From Nostoc sp. UHCC 0926 (GTDB lineage: Bacteria; Cyanobacteriota; Cyanobacteriia; Cyanobacteriales; Nostocaceae), in assembly GCF_028623165.1 (NCBI RefSeq), contig NZ_CP117772.1, positions 310,001 through 374,000 on the forward strand: a DNA stretch of 64,000 bases, in the 5' to 3' direction. Each line of letters begins with the position of its first letter. Position 1 is the stretch's first letter. Both the position numbers and the translations under genes were made by a program. The notes below the pieces were generated by a model. It ran no database searches. It saw only the letters and a list, made by a program, of their open reading frames with translations, and had not been told where the DNA came from. Shown here in pieces: positions 18,089 through 28,100 of this stretch.

Positions 18089-18129
18089 ATTATTTCACTT
18101 AGGTTATTTTTTTCGGATTGCTATATTCA

Positions 18130-19305
18130 TCAAACTGTCGAGGATAACTGCTTATTTATCTCAACCGTTAGAGAAGGCGCAACTGAGAAGGAACTTTCAA
18201 GCATTTGTTCCAAAATATCAACAACTTCAAATACTCCTTGATTGTTGATCGCAGCCGCGTTGGCACGATACTGAGCTAAAGTTTCCGGTTGGATTAGCTT
18301 TGCTACAGCTTGATTAATATCCCGAAAATCGCGGACTACAATCCCAATCTCATTTTCTGCAATCCATTCAGCCGAGGGTCGTTCTTGAAACATACTTAAG
18401 GCGTTGCAATCTGTAATTACTGGCAATTTCATTGCCACAGCTTCGCTGACACCTACAGAACCAGATTTCCCAATAAAGAAATCTGACAGATGCATGTAGT
18501 AGGGAATTTCACTAGTAAAAGTTTCAATGAACCTTGGTAAGCGACTCTGTTGACGGCGCAAAGTATTTGCTATTTCTTCATTACGTCCGCAGATAAAAAT
18601 GAGTTGTAGATTCAGTGACGATTTCTCTAGAGAATCGGCAATTTCTAGCATTGCTTTTGATCCCTGACTACCAAAAGTGATTAAACCTGTAGGTAAATCT
18701 GGATCTAGACCTAAGCGTTCTCTTTCAATTCGGCGATCGCTATTTACGGGTTCAGAAAATCGAGGATGAATTACCACTCCGGAAGTGTTGAAGATTCGCT
18801 CTTGCGTATAACCCAAGTTTTTTGCTTGTTCAACTGCTCGTTGAGTCGGACAAATTAAGAATTGTGCTTGTGGATCAATCCAGAAGTGCGGTGGACAATC
18901 GGCATGATCGGTTATTACGGTTGTAAAAGGCACACTGGGCGATACTGCTTGCAAGCTTTGATTAATCAGCCCGTTGATATAGGGAAGTAATGAAACCACC
19001 ATATCAGGTTGATGCTGCTGCCAGTATTTTTTAAAACGTCCTAACCAAGCAAAATGAGAAAGGCGTATTTGTAATTTGAATGAGGGAACTAAGAAAGGGT
19101 CATTAATAATTTTTGCCCAATCTTTTTTGAGGATCAGCTGATTGTAAACGTAATGTGGAGCAGTCGTGCCAATGATTTCTTTAAAAGCATCGACTATATG
19201 AATTTCCCAAGGCAATTGCCGCTTCTCAATCACTTTTTGCAGAGCATTGGCTGTGCTGCGATGACCTGCGCCTAAATCATAAATCATCAAATATACTTTT
19301 TTCAT
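18130..19305 (-). CDS. GT28 / MGDG-synthase-like glycosyltransferase (copy b)
   Basis: About 391 residues from the ATG at 19305; a TTG 36 bases upstream is open but homologous enzymes start near KKVYLMIYDLGAGHRS. It has the same architecture as copy a: acceptor loop DLGAGHRSTANALQ, TVITDHADCPPHFWIDP, ITFGSQGSKAMLEIA and DFFIGKSGSVGVSEAV. Conservation with copy a across the full length shows duplication inside the cluster. The two copies may add two sugars in turn. It is followed closely by glf and preceded by the SDR. Confidence 0.85.
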   Translation of the reverse strand: MKKVYLMIYDLGAGHRSTANALQKVIEKRQLPWEIHIVDAFKEIIGTTAPHYVYNQLILKKDWAKIINDPFLVPSFKLQIRLSHFAWLGRFKKYWQQHQPDMVVSLLPYINGLINQSLQAVSPSVPFTTVITDHADCPPHFWIDPQAQFLICPTQRAVEQAKNLGYTQERIFNTSGVVIHPRFSEPVNSDRRIERERLGLDPDLPTGLITFGSQGSKAMLEIADSLEKSSLNLQLIFICGRNEEIANTLRRQQSRLPRFIETFTSEIPYYMHLSDFFIGKSGSVGVSEAVAMKLPVITDCNALSMFQERPSAEWIAENEIGIVVRDFRDINQAVAKLIQPETLAQYRANAAAINNQGVFEVVDILEQMLESSFSVAPSLTVEINKQLSSTV

Positions 19306-19375
19306 GGTTTTACCATTTGATTTGTTTCGGATTTGTGACAATCTTTTTTAAATTTCATATCTAAATTTGACAACA

Positions 19376-20272
19376 TCATCTTTCAATGGTTTTGTCTGAT
19401 GTTACTGTTACCATTGATTTACTTCTACTAAATTTCAACGCAACAGACTTTTGATTCTCAATGCGGAGTTGATTAAGCTTACCTACTCCCATCCACTGGT
19501 AAACTATGTCTCCAAACTGGGGGAAAATTTGCCACAGCCCCATCAGCAGTTTTGATATAGTTGCTGTTATCGGATCTTGATTGACAATTACTTCTGCCTG
19601 ATTCTGCTTAATAGCTCGGATGACGGCTTTTGCTACATCATCTGGTGTAGATGCGCCTGCTAACTTTGGTATCGGTACGCCAGTATCAGCAATCATTCCC
19701 TCACCAGAAACATATCCCGGACAGATTGCAGAAATTCCCACGCCAGTACTAGCTAGTTCTTGCCTGAGTGCATCAGTCCACATTAGTAAACCAGCTTTAC
19801 TGGCAGAGTAAACACTGTTGTAAGGGTTTCCCTTTTTACCAGCCAGAGAAGCAATATTAACAATGTGACCCCTGCTATGGGCTAACATCGTTGGTAGTAC
19901 CAAACGACTTAATTCCATCGCCGATAGCAAGTTAATTGTTAATATTGACTGCAACTCCGCAGTAGAATAATCTTGAAATTGCCTATATATTTCTATACCT
20001 GCGTTGTTAATTAAAATGTCAATTGGCCCTGCAACCTGATTAATCTGCTGAACGAGATTTGGCAGATCCTCTAGCTTACTGAGGTCATATCTAATACCTA
20101 ACCAACGACCTCCTAAAGCTTTGACTTCGGCAGATACTTGATCTAGTGCCTCTTGCGATCGCGAGATACCAACTATAGTTGCCTTTTCTTTTGCCAAAGC
20201 ACGAGCAATAAACACTCCTATCCCGCGTGAGGCTCCTGTCAGAAGTACTGTCTGACCTGCAATAATTGTCAT
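19376..20272 (-). CDS. short-chain dehydrogenase/reductase
   Basis: 298 residues, classical SDR. The cofactor motif is TGASRGIGVFIA at residues 12-23, NNAG is at ~90, and the catalytic Ser-Tyr-Lys is in NIASLAGKKG...YSASK (~141-160). The N-terminal Arg and basic residues favour NADPH. It is similar to 3-oxoacyl reductases of lipid metabolism. A C-terminal ~60-aa extension with LLMGLWQIFPQFGDIVYQWM could touch the membrane. In this operon it may reduce a keto group on the acyl chain or a sugar. ATG at 20272. Confidence 0.88.
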   Translation of the reverse strand: MTIIAGQTVLLTGASRGIGVFIARALAKEKATIVGISRSQEALDQVSAEVKALGGRWLGIRYDLSKLEDLPNLVQQINQVAGPIDILINNAGIEIYRQFQDYSTAELQSILTINLLSAMELSRLVLPTMLAHSRGHIVNIASLAGKKGNPYNSVYSASKAGLLMWTDALRQELASTGVGISAICPGYVSGEGMIADTGVPIPKLAGASTPDDVAKAVIRAIKQNQAEVIVNQDPITATISKLLMGLWQIFPQFGDIVYQWMGVGKLNQLRIENQKSVALKFSRSKSMVTVTSDKTIER

Positions 20273-20310
20273 GTTTGCTTAACATCCTTTTTCATCAGTA
20301 CCAACCTAGT

Positions 20311-22176
20311 TTAGGAAGTAGCAACACTTTCCTTAAGAGAAGGGAAATGCTTACCACCCAGTTCAATTTGCTCCTGTTCAACTCCAGTTTTGATTCTGGC
20401 AAGCAAATATTTCCAGTCAGAGGCGATGATATTTGTGCCATGATCTGGTTCTATCAAACTGGCTAAGGCAATATTGCTGCCATATTTATTCACTAGATTG
20501 TATATACCTAAGAAATTAAAAACTCCTGATTCATAAGTTCCACAAGGAACGGAGGGATTTTCAACTCCAGTGCAGTATTCATCGGGTTGCAACCACTCTT
20601 TTGAAGGATATCCGTGGAAATGAACCATTGGCATCCCATTTTCAATTAACTTTGGTGCGTATAAAGCAGCAGCCAGTGCGATCGCCACCATGACATAGAT
20701 ATCATAAGAGGGTTTGATATCACCGACTACAGAATCAAGACCTTTTGGCAACTGGAGTAATAACCTGTCTTGTAATCCAACCCTAAATACGTCTGTTTCT
20801 AAATTCAGGTTTGTTTTATTTGAGCCGGAACGAGCACTGGCAAGCCAGATGTCTGGTATCTGTTTAAATAGGTCTTTTTGGGCAATCTTGGTTTTGATAT
20901 ACCTTCTACCGATTTCATTTTGACGGAGTTCATCACGGCTGAATCCTGCGATCGTTGATAAGCTGTCCCACTCCCTCTCGGATATTTCTACAGCTCCGAT
21001 ATATTGTGGCGGTTCGGCGTAAGCAACAAAACCGTAAGAAACTCCTGTTCTACCATTTATCATCCAGTCCACAATATCTCGGTGGGACTTTCTTTTCATC
21101 ACATCGTTAATTTTAAAACCAGAAGGTAGTAAGTCTGTTGATGCTAACTCTTTACCTAATTTGACTAATTGACCTGCATAGACAGATGTTTTTGAGTCAT
21201 ATTCCCCAATTTCAAATCGACTTAAAGGTAATGGTTGAATTGGGACAAATATTTTAGGAATTAAAGACTTAGAAACAAACTCGTCAAGTAACTTTATAGA
21301 AAATACCGAGTCGGAAAGATTCATGTTTAAGATAGAGATATTGGTGTTGTCAACCCCAATGACAATTTCCGAAAAGTTCTTAATCAGGGTATTTACACCA
21401 ATTGGAATTTTTTGTTGATAAGGAATCTTTGGATCGATTAGCTTGGGATTTAGTTTTGTTAAAACGATCGCTTGCGTATTTGTTGGGTCTTCAAGTGGTT
21501 GGACACTCTCTTCAGCCCAACTGATAAATTGCATAATTTTAGAAGCAGATATCGGGCTATTTTTGAAAACAAAACGAGAGTAAAATCGATATAGTAATTC
21601 TGCTACAAATATCTTTGCTTTGCCAAACAAAGAAGGATATTTTTCAACATCTACAACAGCATTAACACCTGATTTAATTACCCTGGTTGTAATATTTTTT
21701 TTCCAATTAACCAAAGGAATAGTAATTTCGTAGTTAAACTCTTTAGTTGCTTCTTCCCAAGATAAAATCTGAACTCCGTTTTCTTCTAGTTTATGTTCTA
21801 ACTCTTTCCTAAACTGTAAAACTGTTTCTTCTTTGTAATGTTTAGGCAAAGGTCTAAAAGTTACTTTTAGCCTATTTGCCATCATTTTTGGATCGATGAC
21901 AGGAGGAATAAAACCTGTAATTTTCCGACAATAACCACCAATCAAACGCCCAATTGTTTGCAAACTCAGGTCTTGAGTTTTAGTTGTAGAATTATCACTA
22001 ACGGCATCGCTGCTTTTTTGCAGAAAGGCGAGAATTTCTGTTTTACGTTCAGCTAGTTGTGTACGGATTTCTGGTGTTAATAATCCTTTAGGAGAATTAA
22101 TCTTGAGTTTATCATTATCTGCCCACAACTGAACACCTTGATGATTAAGATTTTCCAAAAGTTCTGATACGTTCAT
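20311..22176 (-). CDS. TubC-docking-domain protein with unrecognised large domain
   Basis: 621 residues. Residues 1-60 (MNVSELLENLNHQGVQLWAD, then LKINSPKGLLTPEIRTQLAE) are a TubC-type N-terminal docking domain, which normally recruits a PKS/NRPS subunit to a C domain. Instead of a C domain there are ~550 residues I cannot place. Phrases include GRLIGGYCRKITGFIPPVI, FRPLPKHYKEETVLQFRKEL, MVHFHGYPSKEWLQPDEYC and ASLIEPDHGTNIIASDWKYL. There is no HHxxxDG, GxSxG or nucleotide-binding loop. The upstream PKS ends in an acidic tail (ASESETFEV) suited to TubC binding, so this protein probably acts on its ACP-bound chain, perhaps to release or modify it. Function unknown. Confidence 0.75.
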   Translation of the reverse strand: MNVSELLENLNHQGVQLWADNDKLKINSPKGLLTPEIRTQLAERKTEILAFLQKSSDAVSDNSTTKTQDLSLQTIGRLIGGYCRKITGFIPPVIDPKMMANRLKVTFRPLPKHYKEETVLQFRKELEHKLEENGVQILSWEEATKEFNYEITIPLVNWKKNITTRVIKSGVNAVVDVEKYPSLFGKAKIFVAELLYRFYSRFVFKNSPISASKIMQFISWAEESVQPLEDPTNTQAIVLTKLNPKLIDPKIPYQQKIPIGVNTLIKNFSEIVIGVDNTNISILNMNLSDSVFSIKLLDEFVSKSLIPKIFVPIQPLPLSRFEIGEYDSKTSVYAGQLVKLGKELASTDLLPSGFKINDVMKRKSHRDIVDWMINGRTGVSYGFVAYAEPPQYIGAVEISEREWDSLSTIAGFSRDELRQNEIGRRYIKTKIAQKDLFKQIPDIWLASARSGSNKTNLNLETDVFRVGLQDRLLLQLPKGLDSVVGDIKPSYDIYVMVAIALAAALYAPKLIENGMPMVHFHGYPSKEWLQPDEYCTGVENPSVPCGTYESGVFNFLGIYNLVNKYGSNIALASLIEPDHGTNIIASDWKYLLARIKTGVEQEQIELGGKHFPSLKESVATS

Positions 22177-22226
22177 AGATTCACCATTTTTGTAGTTATG
22201 TAATTTTTTCTTAAACAGCTTTGGTG

Positions 22227-25124
22227 TTAAACTTCAAAGGTTTCTGATTCAGAAGCTTCTACTTCTTTGGCTAAGTGCTGTGAAAGAGACTCTATAGTGG
22301 GATAATGCACCAACAGAAGTGGAGACATATCAAGTCCGAGGAATTGTTTTCCAGCACTAGCAATGGCGATCGCTAGCACGGAATCTAAACCGTAACTATC
22401 AAAAGGTAGCCGGACATTAATTTCATCGGGTTTGACTCCCAGTTCTTGGGCAATTTGGTTAACTAACCAAGCTTGAATATCTTCTGCTGTCAGAGACTTG
22501 AGACTTAGCTGCTGCAATGTTATGTTAGTTTCCTCCTCAGTTTCGGTCTGCTGGTGTTGCTTCTCCAATAGCTCAAACAGTCTAGGCAGCAAATTCAATT
22601 CTGCTTGTGAGAGTTCTGCGGTCATTTCTAACTGCTTGACTAATTGTTTGAAATCTGCGTTATTGAGAGATTTATTCGGGGAAAAGCTCTCAACTTTCTC
22701 TTGCCCATTCCGATTAGCTCCAAACCAGTGACGCTTTCGCTGCCAGGGATAGGTTGGTAATTGCAGACGTTGACGCGAGTAATCTAGGTCAAAAGCTAAC
22801 CAGTCTACTTTTGCCCCATGTACATATAAAGTCCCCAAACTTTCTAGTAGCTGTTGCCAATCTTCTTTTTCTGGATGCAGACTAGGAAGCGAAAGTTTTT
22901 CATTCTTAGACAAGCGATCGCTACCTATTTCCAGAAATATTTCGTACCCCTGTTGAGCTAAAATATCCACGCTGGCAGCATTTACGGGTTGTCGTACTTG
23001 CTGACACCAATACTCAGGGGTAGCTATTTCACCAGTTAGATGAGAAATTACGGGAATTCGTGGTTGGGAGTAGGTTACTTCCTTAGCGATTTGCTCAAAC
23101 TCGTCCATTTGGGATTTAGCAACCAACTTCAAGCCATCTTCCAACCTTAAAACTCCAGCTACACAAGCAGCTACGTATTCCCCGACATTGTTACCCATAA
23201 CTGCGGTGGGTTCTATACCCCAGGATTTCCATAATTGGAAAAGGGCATACTCCAGGCAGAAGAGGGCAGGGGGAGCAGGAGGAGATTGAGAGAAAAGTAT
23301 CTCTAGTAATGGTTGCTCTAAGTAAGAACGCAGGATTTGATCGCAATGGTCGAGGGTAGCACGGAAGGTAGGTTGAGTTTCGTAGAGTTTACGCCCCATT
23401 TCTAGATACTGGGAGCTAAAGCTTGTGAAAATGAAGCCTATTTTCGGAGAACCTGCGACCTTTCCTTTAAATAACCCTGCTACTTCTTGCCCAGCCCTAA
23501 AGGCGGCTAGCTTTTCATAAAGTTCGGTAGATGAAGATGCTACCACACTTAACCGATGCTGAAAGTGCGATCGCCCACTGTTGGCGCTAAAGCAGATATC
23601 TCCTAAAGCTAAGTCTGGGTTAGCAGCCAAGTGTTTCTCGTACCGTTCGGCTAACTGGATCAGAGCTTCGTCTGTCTTAGCTGATAGTGCCAGTAGGTGC
23701 AAAGGGCGTTCTATTGAGCTTGGCGCTACTTCTGAAATCGGAGCCTCTTCCAGAATTACGTGAGCGTTAGTGCCGCTAAAGCCAAAAGTATTCACTCCCG
23801 CCAGTCTGCGCTTTGCTCCTACAGTCCAGGGCATTCGCTCAGTCGGAACTTTTAGGCTGAATTCATCCCATTTAATGTAAGGATTAGGCTGCTGAAAATG
23901 CAGGTGGGGTGGAATTTCTCCATGTTGCAGAGCCAGCACTACTTTAATTAAACTGGCGATCCCAGAAGCGGGTTCTAAGTGACCAATGTTGGTTTTTACT
24001 GAACCAATAACCAAAGGTTTGTCTTCAGGACGATTCTTACCAAACACTGCTCCCAAAGCTGCCACCTCAATTGGTTCTCCAACTGATGTCCCTGTACCCT
24101 GAACCTCCACATAGTCAATCTGGGCTGAGTCTACGCCACTATTTTCTAAAGCTTGGCGAATCGTAGCTTGCTGAGACATCCCATTTGGAGCAATTAAGCT
24201 ACTACTGCGACCATTGTGGTTTACCGCAGAACCACGAATCAAGGCTAAGATATTGTCCCCGTCAGCCAAGGCATTTTTGAGGCGCTTCAGGACGACGACA
24301 CCACACCCTTCTCCTTTTACAAAGCCATTCGCAGCAGCATCGAAGGTTTGGCAGCGGCCGTTAGGATTTAGCATGTGCGACTTGGAGAGAGCAATGCTGG
24401 TGTCTGGTACAAGATTCAAACCAACTCCGCCAGCTAGGGCTAGATTGCACTCTCCCAGCCGCAAACTTTGACAAGCCAAATGCACTGAAACTAATGAAGA
24501 AGAACAAGAAGTATCGATCGCCATACTCGGGCCTTTTAGCCCTAAAATATACGACAAGCGCCCAGCCGCTACGCTCAAAGAGTTGCCGATCGCACTAAAA
24601 GCGTCGATTTGGGTTGAGTCTCCTACTGACGACATAACCTTGCTGTAATCATTGAGGTAAATGCCGATAAATACTCCCGTAGAACTGTTATACAAATGCT
24701 CTGGTGCTTGAGTGGCATTTTCTAAAGCCTCCCAACCAACTTCTAGTAAGAGCCGTTGTTGGGGATCTATACTTGCTGCTTCCCTAGCTGAAATCCCAAA
24801 AAATTCTGGGTTAAAGCCATCTACCTGAGTCAAAAAACCCCCTTTGCTGGTACACACTTTGCCAGGAGCATCAGGATCTGGATCATAGAATTTTTCAAGA
24901 TCCCAGCGATCAGCAGGAACTTCAGTAATGGCATCAACTCCGTTGCGTAACAGTTGCCAGAATGCCTCTGGATTGTCAGCACCTGGAAATCGGCAACCCA
25001 TGCCAATGATGGCAATTGGTTCTCGTTTGGCGTATTCCAGCAGGTCAACTTTGGCTTGTAGGTCTTCAATAGCCCGAAGTGCCCGCTTGATGGGTGATAC
25101 AGTCTTTTCTTGTTCTGAATTCAT
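22227..25124 (-). CDS. type I PKS, degenerate KS-AT-ACP
   Basis: 965 residues. A coiled N-terminal docking helix (KRALRAIEDLQAKVDLLEYA) precedes a KS with active Cys (DTSCSSSLV, ~206). The first catalytic His is replaced: YVEVQGTGTSVGEP instead of EAHGTGT. The second His region (KTNIGHLEPASG) is kept. The AT has GNNVGEY instead of GHSxGEY, and ~85 residues containing the AFHSPLM block are deleted. The ACP is intact (YGLDSVLAIAI, Ser ~915). The protein is thus a KS0/AT0 carrier. Its four-base spacing from PKS1 and matching docking regions suggest it receives the chain and passes it through its acidic tail to the TubC protein. Confidence 0.88.
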   Translation of the reverse strand: MNSEQEKTVSPIKRALRAIEDLQAKVDLLEYAKREPIAIIGMGCRFPGADNPEAFWQLLRNGVDAITEVPADRWDLEKFYDPDPDAPGKVCTSKGGFLTQVDGFNPEFFGISAREAASIDPQQRLLLEVGWEALENATQAPEHLYNSSTGVFIGIYLNDYSKVMSSVGDSTQIDAFSAIGNSLSVAAGRLSYILGLKGPSMAIDTSCSSSLVSVHLACQSLRLGECNLALAGGVGLNLVPDTSIALSKSHMLNPNGRCQTFDAAANGFVKGEGCGVVVLKRLKNALADGDNILALIRGSAVNHNGRSSSLIAPNGMSQQATIRQALENSGVDSAQIDYVEVQGTGTSVGEPIEVAALGAVFGKNRPEDKPLVIGSVKTNIGHLEPASGIASLIKVVLALQHGEIPPHLHFQQPNPYIKWDEFSLKVPTERMPWTVGAKRRLAGVNTFGFSGTNAHVILEEAPISEVAPSSIERPLHLLALSAKTDEALIQLAERYEKHLAANPDLALGDICFSANSGRSHFQHRLSVVASSSTELYEKLAAFRAGQEVAGLFKGKVAGSPKIGFIFTSFSSQYLEMGRKLYETQPTFRATLDHCDQILRSYLEQPLLEILFSQSPPAPPALFCLEYALFQLWKSWGIEPTAVMGNNVGEYVAACVAGVLRLEDGLKLVAKSQMDEFEQIAKEVTYSQPRIPVISHLTGEIATPEYWCQQVRQPVNAASVDILAQQGYEIFLEIGSDRLSKNEKLSLPSLHPEKEDWQQLLESLGTLYVHGAKVDWLAFDLDYSRQRLQLPTYPWQRKRHWFGANRNGQEKVESFSPNKSLNNADFKQLVKQLEMTAELSQAELNLLPRLFELLEKQHQQTETEEETNITLQQLSLKSLTAEDIQAWLVNQIAQELGVKPDEINVRLPFDSYGLDSVLAIAIASAGKQFLGLDMSPLLLVHYPTIESLSQHLAKEVEASESETFEV

Positions 25125-25128
25125 CTGT

Positions 25129-28100
25129 TCAATACCTCATGCTCTCTAATTTACCAAGTAGCAGTGCTTCAGCTTCGCTGTCTGATAAATCGTCAAAATA
25201 TGACTCAGCGACAACTTGCTCCTCATGGTTGGTTTCTTCTGACTCCACAGCAGATTCATCAGAAAATGCCGCGATCGCATCTTTAAGTAGATAATCGACA
25301 AGCGCTTCTATTGTGGGATAATCAAAAACTAAAGTTGCAGGTAGAGAACAACTCAGAGTACTTTCCAAACGGTTCTTCAACTCCACCGCCATCAGAGAAT
25401 CCATGCCGAGATCAAGAAAACCTTGTTTTGGCTCTAATTCCGATGAATCAATCCCCAGAAGCTTAACAAGTTCAGTTTGGATGTGAGCAATTAAAAGAGT
25501 CTGCCGCTCATTTACAGGGGCTATCTCTAACTGTTGTGAAAATTTTGTTCGCTGCAACGATGGTTTTTTATCTATTGCAATGAAAGATTCCAGAAATGGC
25601 AAAACCACACCTTGAGGAATTTGTTGGCAGAACTTAGACCAGTTAACTGGCAATACTCCTACTTGGGCTGTATCCTTTCCTAGCAAATTTCCTAATATCT
25701 GCAATCCCTGCTCTAGTGGTATTGACTCAATTCCTTGGGCAGCTAATCTTACTTGGTGGCGTTTTCCCAGACTTGTAGCCATGCCAGCATCTTTCCAGAG
25801 TCCCCAGTTGATGCTCAATCCTGGCATTCCCGACGCCCGACGATAATCGGCTAAGGCATCCATGAAAGCATTAGCGGCTGCATAATTTCCTTGACCTGGC
25901 GAACCTAATAATGCGGCAGCAGAGGAAAATGTGACAAAGAAATCCAATTGTAACTGCTGACTCAATGTGTGCAGAATCCAAGTTCCTTTCACCTTTGCTG
26001 CCATAACTTGCTCGAAGGACTTCCAGTCCTGCTGTAGGAGGATGCCATCCTGGAGCATACCAACAGCGTGGAAAATTCCTCCCAAAGGCGGCATCGAGGT
26101 CTTAATATCCTCGAATACTCTGACCATATCACTGCATTGGGCTACATTAGCTTGGGCGATCGCTACCTTAGCTCCCATGTCTTCCATCTTAGCGATCGCT
26201 TGGAGAACTTCAGCAGATGCCTTTTTGCGTCCAGTCAGCATTAAATGCCGCGCCCCCTGCTCTACCATCCACTGTGCTACTTTTAGACCTAACGCCCCCA
26301 ACCCTCCAGTAATCAGATATGTGCTATCTGAGTGTAAAGACATTGATCGAACCTCTGGAACTTCGCTGCGGATGAGGCGAGCCACATAACGCTGTCCTTC
26401 TCGGAAGGCGATTTGGTCTTCCCCTTGAGAATCCCAAATCTCTGCTAACAAATTTACTGCTTCATCTGTAGGAGCATCAGGAGCTAAATCTAGTAGTCCT
26501 CCCCACAACTTGGGATGCTCTAAAGCAATAACTTTACCCAATCCCCACAAAGAAGCCTGGGCTGGTGCTTGCAATGAGGAGACTGCTGGTACTGCTCCCC
26601 TGGTTACTAACCATAAACGAGGCGAGGCGAAGCGATCGGCAAGAGCTTGTACTAGATGTAGGGTACTGGCACAACCAAGAACCTGAATCTTTTCTAGCAA
26701 AGGGATGGTTAATTCTGAAGTCAATCCTGCTTCTAAACTCCACAGGTGAACAACTCCCCTTAACGGTAACTTGTTAATTTCCACTACTTCTTGGAAAAGC
26801 CGCTCAAAATCGGCTGGGTTCGATGGATTAACACTCCAAGTTCCAGGCTGTTTAACTTGATAGCTGTCCCCAGGATAAACCAGAAAACAACTTTCACCCC
26901 GCTCTTGTAAAAGATCGGCTAGGGCTTCTCCAACACCCCAGATGTCAGCCAAAATCATCCAGCTACCAGGTTCGTGAGCGCTGATTTGTCTCAACTGACG
27001 CGGCTTAAGCTGCCAACTGACTTCGTAGAGCCAATCTTTGTAGGATGCTGCTGTTAGTTGTTGTTGATGTTGCTTGGCTAATATTTCTAACAGTTTAGGC
27101 AGTACTTTAACTTCTTCTTGGGAGAATTCTGTTGCAGTTTGTAAGTATTTGGCTAGTTGTTGAGTCTCTCCTTGATGCAAAAGATTGAAGATTTGAGTCT
27201 GGATACGATCTGGGGATAAAGACTCTATTTTTGAATGCCCATTATTAACTGCTTCAAACCAATAGCGCTGGCGTTGAAATGGATAATTTGGTAACACCAC
27301 TTGACGACGGGCATAGTCTCTATCAAAGCCATTCCAGTCTACTATCGCCCCACTGATATACAATACCGCCAAGCTGTCAAGAAGTTGTTGCCAATCTTCA
27401 CGCCGAGGACGCAGGCTAGGCAGCCAGACTCCCTCTCCCTCTGGTAAACAGTGACGACCCATTCCCATTAGTGTAGGCTTGGGGCCGATCTCTACAAATA
27501 TCTTGTAGCCTCTCTGATATAGCGCCTCCATACTGTCTGCAAATCGTACTGGCTGCCGCACATGATTGCACCAATATTCAGGAGTAGCGATTTCATCTGT
27601 AATTGGTTGACCAGTGAGATTGGAAATTAGGCTAATTTTAGGTGAAGAGTAGGTAATATTTTTGGCTACTTGCTCAAACTCACTTAGCATTGGTTCCATT
27701 AAGGGAGAGTGGAAAGCATGAGAAACTTGTAACTTTTTCGTCGTGATTCCTTCTGTCCGCAAAATGTTGGTGACTATTTCTATAACGTGGCGATCGCCAG
27801 AAATTACTATATTCTTAGAGCCATTAATGGCAGCAATCGTCACTTGGGGATAAGGTTGAATAATTGAGGTTACTAAAGCTTCTGACGCAATTACCGCCAC
27901 CATCTCACCATCTTGGGGCAACGCCTGCATTAGACGAGCGCGTTCGGCAATCAGCTTCAGACCATCTTCTAAACTAAATATCCCCGCGACACAAGCAGCG
28001 GCATATTCACCTACGCTATGCCCCATGACTGTATCTGGCTTGATCCCCCAGGATTCCCATAACCGAAACAGAGCATATTCCAGAGCAAACAAGGCTGGTT

